This document shows positions 57,040 to 64,000 of a stretch of DNA of 64,000 nt, one piece after another (position 1 is the first letter of the stretch; the number at the start of each line of letters is the position of its first letter). Made by a program: the position numbers and the translations under genes. The notes beneath the pieces are model-generated. The model searched no databases. It saw nothing but the letters and a program-made list of their open reading frames with translations, and was not told the origin of the DNA. The DNA is from Rheum nobile (Eukaryota; Streptophyta; Magnoliopsida; Caryophyllales; Polygonaceae): assembly GCA_027886185.1 (NCBI GenBank), contig WOAB01000593.1, positions 1,079,001 through 1,143,000 on the forward strand. Direction: 5' to 3'.

Positions 57040-57345
57040 AACACGTTCCATGGAAAAGTATCCAGGTATCCCTATTGTTTGAGGTCAAGTAAAATAAGAT
57101 ATTTTTTATTACTCCCTACTTAGTCTTAAAAAACAACTTTCCAAATGGAAGGCCAACTTCTTTTCTCAAGTTGGTCGGTCTATTCTTATTCAGTCAAACC
57201 TTATCTCTAAAGTTAATTACTTAATACAGAGCTTTCTCTTGCCTGCAAGAGTCTGTAATGAATTTGACAAAGTAATAAAGACTTTTTTGGAATAAAAATA
57301 ATCCCCACTTCCGCTCCTTTAATTAGTTGGGATACTATTTGATGG
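57040..57345 (+). pseudogene. LINE-type reverse transcriptase tail
   Basis: In broken frames the plus strand encodes the pattern YPGIPI...KKQLSKWKANFFSQVGR SILIQS..., then QSFLLPARVCNEFDKVIKTF. This is the conserved stretch after the RT palm in plant L1 elements (LGIP, KL..WK...LS.aGR, SF.LP..V...D). It stops near 57345 at a C-rich block. RNase H-like sequence at 63130-63690 could be the continuation. Confidence 0.65.
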
Positions 57346-57466
57346 CCCCCGGCGCACCCACTGACGCGCCCCCCTGGCGTGCCCCCTGGTGCGCCCCCTG
57401 AAGCGCCCCCTGGTGCGCCCCCCCCCCAGACACATCCCATGGTGCACTCACGTGTGGCACCCTCGG
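57346..57466. repeat. C-rich block of gcgccccctg repeats
   Basis: About six variants of 'gcgcaccccctgg' or 'gcgccccctgaa' and a run of 11 C (57418-57427 region). Low-complexity. It ends with ctcgg at 57462-57466, the left flank of M. Confidence 0.7.
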
Positions 57467-58202
57467 TGATGAGTGCCAACCACCCATCAACAAGGAGTCA
57501 AGGCCTTGACCACCAAGATGTCGACGCATCAATTTCACGACACTCAAGAATCGACCATGCTTCGATTCTAAGGCATTCATGCACATGTCTATATCCAAGC
57601 ATCTAAGGCTTTTATCCCCTTTCCCCTTTAGTTAATTAATTATGTAAGTGACTTCCTATTTTGGGCGTGTGGACCCATTTGCATATGGGCTCCTAGTCCA
57701 CCTAAAAACCCTAGACTATTTAAGCCATCCTTGGCTTCCTTTGTTCATTAGTTGAAGAATATAGAAGTGGATATTTCCCTTAGGTTGAGTATATCTCCCT
57801 AAGGCCTTCCACTTACTTTTATCAACTCAAGCAATCAAATCTCTCATTCTTCCTCTCAATCTCTCAAGTCTCACTCAATAACCTAGCTCTTTGAATTCAG
57901 TCCACAGTCACCTCAGCCAAGGAACCTCCAAGAGAGATTCCCTTGGCCCTTTTTGCATCGCGCCGCCAGCCAGCCCTAGCTCTGGCCGGCCTCACGCCTC
58001 CCGCGGCCACCCTTATTCCTCCTCGGCCGGCCTTTGCTCCCTTGGCGTTTTCCCCAGCGTTCTCCTCCCTTGCTGCCGCCTTGGGTCTTCCAAGGGTCTT
58101 AAGAGACCATCCAACCCCAAGGAGAAGGAAGTTCCTCTTCGCTTAGTCATAATCTAGCTTTCCGGGAAGAAGAACCTTCTCTTGGAGGTTTGATTCTCAT
58201 CA
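57467..58202 (+). repeat. 5' LTR of M
   Basis: Ends tgatgagtgcc...gattctcatca. An AT-rich ctatttaagcc promoter-like sequence near 57716. It contains a segment of about 40 bp (near 57860-57900) missing from the right LTR. Confidence 0.9.
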
Positions 58203-59266
58203 ATTGGTATCAGAACTCAACGGCCAAGCTAAGTGTTTCTTCTTATTTTTTTTGTCATTTTCGTGTTATTCATGCTTTGATCTTGCTCTCCATAAAATTT
58301 CATTGCAAAAAGCCAAAAAAATTAAATCTGGCCACCTTGTCTCCACCACCCACCACCCTTCATCCGCCACCTACCACCTGGCCACCACCCACCTGACCTC
58401 CACCACCACCAGCTGTACAAGCTGCCTTGCCTAAGAAAGAAGACAACCCCTTTGCCTTTACCTTAGCCCTTACATGTGATCTCCACCAAAGTGGCAAAGC
58501 CAACATTTCATTTGGTCAAAAGCAAATATGTCTAGAGCCATTTTCGGTAACTCCTAGATTACTTTACTTTCCTTAGCTTGTGTGGGGTTTTGTGTTTGTC
58601 TTGTGGTGATTTGGATGGAAAGGTAAGTCTTTTGTGGCAAAGTATTCCCACTCTTTTTCTAGTTAAACAAAGAGCTTGCTAACATCTAGAGTAAGTCTCT
58701 AAATCTTCAATTTCACCTTGGGTGCCTCCCCTATTGTCATTTTCGAATTGCTACCCAAGTAAAAAAAAAGGTAAAAAAAAAACAGAAGTAAAAAAAAAAA
58801 TAGAATAAAAGAAAGAGAAAGCAAAGTTTGTTGTAAGACTTAACGAAACACACTTCACTTGGCACCAAGGTTCATTGTGCCCCCCCCCCCCCCCCCCCCC
58901 ATGTTCTTCCCCTTTGCCACACATCACCTTGCTCTACATATATCTCATTCTTGACTTGCATGTGTTGCTCCACCTTGTTTAAAATCTTTATAAGTATTCT
59001 AGGAGTTGTTTTTCATGATCTATTCATGCTTGCTTTGATCAATTGCCTTAGTTGTTTTCTTGCTTTGACTTTGTGGCTCCTTGATCACATGCTTGGCTAG
59101 CTCACCTTAGCCGCCCCTTTGAAGGAATTGTCTCTTCCCTTGCCGTGTTTTTATTGCTTCTTCTTTGCCCCTTTCCTTGTCTTGTTTGCACTTGTTTCTT
59201 GATTGTTGCTTTGATTGCCCTAGGACTTGTGACTTGCACCTTTGTTTATGGTTGATATAGGCGATC
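58203..59266 (+). other. Primer site and leader of M
   Basis: attggtatcagaactc (58203-58218) lies at the LTR end, the tRNA-Met type with a changed 3' part. The leader includes a CCACC-rich stretch (58335-58420), an A-rich stretch (58758-58800) and a run of about 20 C (58880-58900). No ORF. Confidence 0.7.
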
Positions 59267-60397
59267 ATGGAGGAGCCTCCCCAACTCCGGCCCTTTTATG
59301 GCACTCTCAACTTTGTTGAATACTTAGTTTGGGAGTGGAACACCGAATCCTTGTTCAACCATCATGGCTGCACGGATGAGCAACGAGTGGCCATTGCCAT
59401 TAACCATTTTGAAGGTTATGCCTACTCTTGGTGGGCTGAGTATGACGCCGAATGTGCCCACTTGGGGTATCCGCCTATCACCACGTGGTAGAACCTCAAA
59501 ACTTGCCTTCGAAGCTCTTTTGTTCCCCAAGACTATGGTATCATTGTTGAGGCCCGATTGGTAGGCATTAAGCAAGGGAACTGATCCCCCTTGGCGTTCT
59601 ACAACGAGCTCTCTCGTCTTGTGCTCATTTCCGGCCTTCACCACTCCGTGAGGTACATCCTTTCTATGTTCCTTAATGGTTTGAACCCTGACCTCGTTTC
59701 TTTTGTGAAGGAGCACCGTTTAGGGAGTGGATGGCCTATAGAAGATGTCCTTCACCTTGTCACTCAAGAGTACAACCATCGGTGTCCAAGGAGGTCTTCT
59801 ACTATGAGTTGGCCTAGGAGCTCAAACAACACTTCTAGACAACCTCCTAGAAGCCAAGAGCTACGTGGTGCCCCAATGAGGGTTCAACCAATGAGGTATC
59901 AAACCAGCCCTTCCTTTGAGCCTTACTATTATTCTTCTTCTAACCCTTCCGTGTAGACCAAGAGAGTCTATGACTCACCAAAATCATCTTATAGCACGTC
60001 CAAGGGAAAAGAAGGAGTGCTTCTGTAACCTCGTGTTAGAGCTCGTGACCTCATATGTGTCATGTGTGAAGGGAGAGGCCACTTGGCCGATATTTGTCCA
60101 AACTGGCACTACACTTCCAAGGATGAACAATCCTTGATGAGTGGAGATTTAGTTGTTGCGTGTGAAGACGTCGAAGAGCCCCCTCAAATGGTGGAACCAA
60201 GGCCAGCCAAAGAGCCTCCACTAGTAGCTACACAATTCATTGGTGAAGAAGCGTCCGCGGAAGAATCTTGTGAGCTTCTTGTATCTATGGCCATTGAAGA
60301 GGAGAAAGGGCTAATGAATAAGGTCGATGAGGTGGTACCATCCTTAGAAAAGGATGTGGTCATGGACGCTTCATATGAGTTCCTACCAAGAGTCTAA
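59267..60397 (+). pseudogene. gag: gag region of element M (stops in frame)
   Basis: The ATG at 59267 opens MEEPPQLRPFYGTLNFVEYL, followed by the gag domain (WEWNTESLFNHHGCTDEQRV, YAYSWWAEYDAE with a Trp pair, LNGLNPDLVSFVKEHRLG, VLHLVTQEYNHRC). An Arg/Ser-rich linker and one CCHC knuckle (CVMCEGRGHLADIC, near 60062) follow. All pieces are in the same frame, interrupted by stops near 59489 (TAG for Trp), 59582, 59954 and 60026. After the knuckle the protein is Glu-rich. Confidence 0.8.
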
Positions 60398-62311
60398 GCC
60401 ACACATGACGAGCCACCTAGATCGGTTGAGACGAGGCATGCCCAAGTGCCTTTGTCAATGGCCGAGCCAACCGAGCATGATGAAGATCCTATGGGCGGAT
60501 CATGTGAGCCTCTTGTGTCAATACTTATTGAAGAGGAGCGAGCAACAAAGGAAAAGGAGGAGAAAGTTTTGAGACCATCCCCTTCTTCTTCTCTAAGAAG
60601 CAAGCTTTTCCCCACCATTACACGAAGCTTCATACTTTCCTTGGATACTCCATGGACGGATGCCACACGTATGGTTCCTTCTTGCTTGTCATTCTCACTC
60701 TAAGAGAAGGTCGATACCATGGGTGATGAGCCTCCTGAGAAATCAGCTCTTGGCCAAAAGGAGAAAGGCGTCCTAAAGGCTCCTAATTTCAGGGAAGAAC
60801 CCTTCTCTCTTTCCTCTTTTATGTCATTAAGTGATACATTGCATGAGTTTAATGTTATAACCTTGGATAGAGCACTTCTCATGATGATGAGCTGTTTTGC
60901 ATCTAGGATTATGTTCTCTTGTTTGCATTCTAGTTCCATGTCTCAATTCATGTCCAAGAGGTTTCACTTAATGCATGTCATTCTCTCCATGTCTAAGTAT
61001 GATCATTGTCTAAATTGTTATATCATGGGGCATCTACTTAGGCTTAGGAAGGGTAGTGGCATAACTTGTGCATGCATCCTTGTCATTCATATAGAATTTG
61101 GACCTTGTGTTCTTACATTCCCCATTTTTCTTGGTGGCGCAAGGGTGCCATATTATTATGATTTTATTGAAGAATCATATGTTGTGTTGTTGCGTGCTCC
61201 TTGCTTTAGAGTTGTCCTTGGAATCCTTCACTTTCCCGTGGTATCTACGAATTCTTTTGAGGATAGGGACTACTCTCTCTTAGCCCACACACTAGACATG
61301 CCTAGCACCTTCCCTAGGTAGCCCTTGCATAAGGTTTTTCATGTTTATCATAGCCCCTTGAGGATTATGCCTAGAGCCCTTCATCGGCACCCCGTGGGTA
61401 AGACTTTTCATGTTGATCATGGCCCCTTGAGGATTATGCCTAGAGCCCTTCATAGGCACCCCTTAGATGAGATTATTCATGATAACCATGGGCCTTTTAG
61501 GATTACCTCATACCACGCCATTTTGGGGACTCTACCTTGGCTGACTTGGCCCTACCACCTTATTCCCTTTGATCCCCAATTGTATGTAGTTACCTTGTCG
61601 ACACCTTATAGGGCCCTTCTCAAAGATTCTAGCATGCACTCACTCGTTTGCCCCACATTTTGGGAGATCTTTGATTTGGCCCTCATAACCGATAGGCAAC
61701 CTTTTAAGAAGGGGAGGGATTCTACTTTCCTTATAGCTTGCCACATGCCACTCCTTGCCCCGGTTGAGCCTCTCATCCTCACTTTCTCCTTGTGGCCACT
61801 TAATGGAATCCCTCACACTTTCGGCTCCACTAGTATTGCTCACTTGATGCCTCATTCCTCCCTTGGACCCGTGCCTAGGAGCGGCCATAGTCCCACCCGG
61901 AGCCGTCGGATGATCTCACGTTTTCTTGTTGAGTTTCATTGTTGTAGGTACATTTCTCCGGTAGCCATGCTCGCGCATGAGGCCTCCCATCTTATTGTGC
62001 CCAAGGAGCAGCCTGACGGCTCTCGTATGACCGTGCTTCTTTGTGTTCGTGGCGGTCTCTCTCACTCCACCTTCACCTTTAAGAAGGGGAGACGCGCCAC
62101 CACACTTCCTCCATCTCCCAGACTCCCAACACCCTCGAAGCGAGGACGCTTCGATGCTAAGAAGAGGAGAGTGATGAGTGCCAACCACCCATCAACAAGG
62201 AGTCAAGGCCTTGACCACCAAGACGCCGACGCATCAATTTCACGATACTCAAACATCGACCATGCTTCGATTCTAAGGCATTCATGCGCACGTATATATC
62301 CAAGCCTCTAA
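60398..62311 (+). pseudogene. Unidentified C-terminal region of the M polyprotein
   Basis: The gag frame continues past stops at 60395-60397, 60701-60703 and 61319-61321, with open blocks 60446-60703, 60719-61321 and 61325-62311. I recognise no domain. Visible features are a Cys/His/Met-rich part (MMMSCFASRIMFSCLHSSSM), an aromatic part (GGARVPYYYDFIEESYVV) and two near-identical repeats around 'PLRIMPRALHRHP' (61325-61500). FKKGR occurs twice, encoded by purine tracts at 61702 and 62079. The end crosses the final purine tract into the LTR (KKRRVMSANHPSTR). The replacement of pol by this region is unexplained. Confidence 0.55.
62159..62171 (+). other. Polypurine tract of M
   Basis: aagaagaggagag directly precedes the 3' LTR start at 62172. 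Confidence 0.8.
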
Positions 62312-62868
62312 GGCTTTTATCCCCTTTCCCCTTTAGTTAATTAATTATGTAAGTGACTTCCTATTTTAGGCGTGTGGACCCATTTGCATATGGGCTCCTA
62401 GTCCACCTACAAACCCTAGACTATTTAAGCCATCCTTGGCTTCCTTTGTTCATTAGTTGAAGAATATAGAAGTGGATATTTTCCTTAGGTTGAGTATATC
62501 TCCCTAAGGCCTTCCACTCAATTCTATCAACTCAAGCAATCAAATTTCTCCTTCTTCCTCTCAATCTCTCAAGTCACCTCAGCCAAGGAACCTCCAAGAG
62601 AGGTTCCCTTGTCCCTCTTTGCCTCGCGCCGCCAGCCAGCCCTAGCTCCGGCCGGCCTCACGCCTCCCACGGCCACCCTTGTTCCTCCTCGGTCGGCCTT
62701 TGTTCCCTTGGCGTTTTCCCCGACGTTCTCCTCCCTTGCTGTCGCCTTGGGTCTTCCAAGGGCCTTAGGAGACCATCCAACCCCAAGGAGAAGAAAGTTA
62801 CTCTTGGCTTAGTCATGATCTAGCTTTCCGGGAAGAAGAACCTCATCTTGGAGGTTTGATTCTCATCA
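62172..62868 (+). repeat. 3' LTR of M
   Basis: Partner of 57467-58202 with high visible identity, one deletion of about 40 bp near 62570 and scattered transitions. Confidence 0.9.
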
Positions 62869-63129
62869 CTCAAGTGTCACACACCTATCCCCTTTCCCTT
62901 TACTTGTTATTTCCTTGCTTTATGTTTTGGTAGTGCTAGCCACTTGTAGTGGACCAAGCCCATTTGCTATTTTAGTCCCATGGCCAAGTTGTGTAATGTT
63001 AGGTTTAATAGAGGTTTATTATGTAGAGTTGAGGTTTCCGTCCTCCCATAAACCCCTATGCCTTATGCTCTAGGGTTTATTGTGTAGAGTTGAGGTTTTC
63101 ATTCAATCAACATATGACTTTTTAACTGA
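62869..63129. other. Unassigned sequence right of M
   Basis: It has two copies of a word 'tgtgtagagttgaggtt' / 'atgtagagttgaggttt' (63021 and 63074) and LTR-like composition, but no ends could be fixed. It may be the remainder of an element into which M inserted. Confidence 0.4.
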
Positions 63130-63690
63130 CATTATTTATTTCATAACATCTAATGCCTCTCTCGAACCCATGATCTTCCTTTGGTGGAGTAATTGGAATC
63201 ATCGTAACACAATAGTTTTTGGCAAAAATAATAAAACCCAAGCTATTCCACCCTCTGACCAAGCTTATGTCCAATTCCAATCTTGGTATAGCTCAACCAT
63301 ATGCTTCTCTACTTCTTACAAAACTTCCATTAAGCGTATTAAAGTCTACAATACTAATAGGACTTACAAAAAACCTTCTAGGGGGCCAAGTTAAACTTTG
63401 ACGGATCCAAAATTTTGACAAATACTCTCACATTGGCTACATTATATGTACTTCTGATGGAACTATTCTTTCCATTTACCGTGACAGTATTCCAGATACC
63501 ACTATCCTTTATACAAAGGCACTTGCGGCTTTGCTTGGTATTCAAAAAGTTGATAGTCTGAACATACAACATTTAGTTTTAGAAGGTGACAATATATCTC
63601 TCATTAACTCTATTAAATGTACCTGGAAATCCCATGAGAAATTCACTCAAATGTTCTCGACATTACTAGTTTAATTTTCTCTTTTGATTT
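63130..63690 (+). pseudogene. RNase H-like (RVT_3) tail of a LINE
   Basis: The plus strand encodes MIFLWWSNWNHRNTIVFGK, then in another frame KLNFDGSK, GYIICTSDGTILSI, and LVLEGDNISLINSIKCTWKS. This follows the RNase H pattern at the end of plant L1 polyproteins (WnhRN, k.N.DGs, G.viRd..G, leSD). The expected Glu of 'AEALAL' is Lys in YTKALAALLG. Frames shift near 63395-63420. It is probably part of the same LINE as 57040-57345. Confidence 0.6.
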
Positions 63691-63837
63691 TGTATAGGTA
63701 CTGATGAAACGCGGTATTTTTTGCAAAATTAGCACTCATCTTCTCAATTCATAGCGTTCTCCAAAGCTACATCGTTTGACACCCGATGCCTCGCCAAATC
63801 ACGTGTGAAGCTTAATCAAACTGGTTGCTCAACCTAG

Positions 63838-64000
63838 GAGGTGATACAAGTAGCGGATGCATGCTGGTGATGCAAGTAGCTGATACATACAGGTGATACA
63901 AGTAGTTGATGCATGATGGTGATGCAAGTAGTTGATGCATGCGGGTGATACAAGTAGTTGATGCATACATGTGATACAAGTAGCTGATGCAAGCTGGTGA
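63838..64000. repeat. 26 bp minisatellite running off the window
   Basis: Unit 'ggtgatacaagtagttgatg' plus six bases, at least six copies with small differences (tac/tgc, gct/gtt). The array continues past the right edge. Confidence 0.9.

Larger units (their letters stand above)
57467..62868 (+). mobile_element. Element M: gag-only LTR retrotransposon with an unknown C-terminal region
   Basis: LTRs 57467-58202 and 62172-62868, tRNA-Met-like primer site, purine tract. Flanks ctcgg (57462-57466) and ctcaa (62869-62873) share three of five bases; the differences are transitions. The interior (about 4 kb) holds one long frame, decayed by stops, with a gag start and no recognisable protease, RT or integrase. 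Confidence 0.82.

Noticed and set aside
57346..63129. An older solo LTR enclosing M
   Set aside because: Flanking pieces have LTR-like composition, but I could not find matching ends or a target duplication.

Overview
The window is plant nuclear DNA, most likely from a eudicot, made almost entirely of nested retrotransposons. Three things support this: Ty3/gypsy elements of plant-specific lineages (Tat-like with two RNase H domains, Tekay/Del-like); initiator tRNA-Met primer sites beside many of the LTRs; and a piece of plastid rRNA operon embedded in nuclear repeats. I see no convincing host protein gene. The only intact long ORFs are two retrotransposon gag genes (F, 41325-42653; K copy 1, 48185-49405). 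The species cannot be named from the sequence.

Letters A-M are used for elements. Left block: the 3' part of an Athila/Tat-like element A (1-3591, +) has inserted into the gag of B (3592-7122, -). B abuts, and probably inserted into, a Tat-like element D (+). D can be followed in five pieces: protease (7128-7288, 16768-16908), RT and RNase H (17041-18250), second RNase H (18293-18750), and integrase zinc finger (53652-53992). D was split by C (7289-16762, -, TSD aggga), which carries solo LTR E (7727-9047, TSD ccaac), and by G.

Middle block: G is a solo-LTR-like copy (18752-53646, TSD caggc/cagac) swollen to 35 kb by later insertions. The first is a second solo LTR, J (19882-36534, TSD gccct/gtcct), which holds H (20468-24501, TSD gtaac), the Tekay/Del-like I (25612-33916, TSD attta) and a foldback MITE. 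The second is a nuclear plastid insert, NUPT (37347 to about 53540), containing 3' rrn23, rrn4.5, rrn5 and trnR-ACG. That insert was itself split by F (37991-46880, TSD ggtgt) and by K (47432-52928, TSD agttc/agttt), which has three LTRs and two bodies in tandem. Removing the insertions in order restores D, G, J and the plastid operon, which supports the layering.

Right block: after D's integrase remnant come a 51-53 bp minisatellite, solo LTR L (54984-55849, -), a Tourist-like MITE, fragments of a non-LTR retrotransposon (RT tail at 57040-57345, RNase H at 63130-63690), a gag-only element M (57467-62868, +) and a 26 bp minisatellite that runs off the edge.

There is no operon-like cooperation. 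The useful biology is in the elements' architecture. Palindromic CCGCG(A)YCGCGG words cluster around the LTR promoters of several families. Polypurine tracts are duplicated in four lineages. F has LTRs extended by 296 bp. K and M are gag-only elements whose reading frame runs through the polypurine tract, and M has a long C-terminal region I cannot identify.
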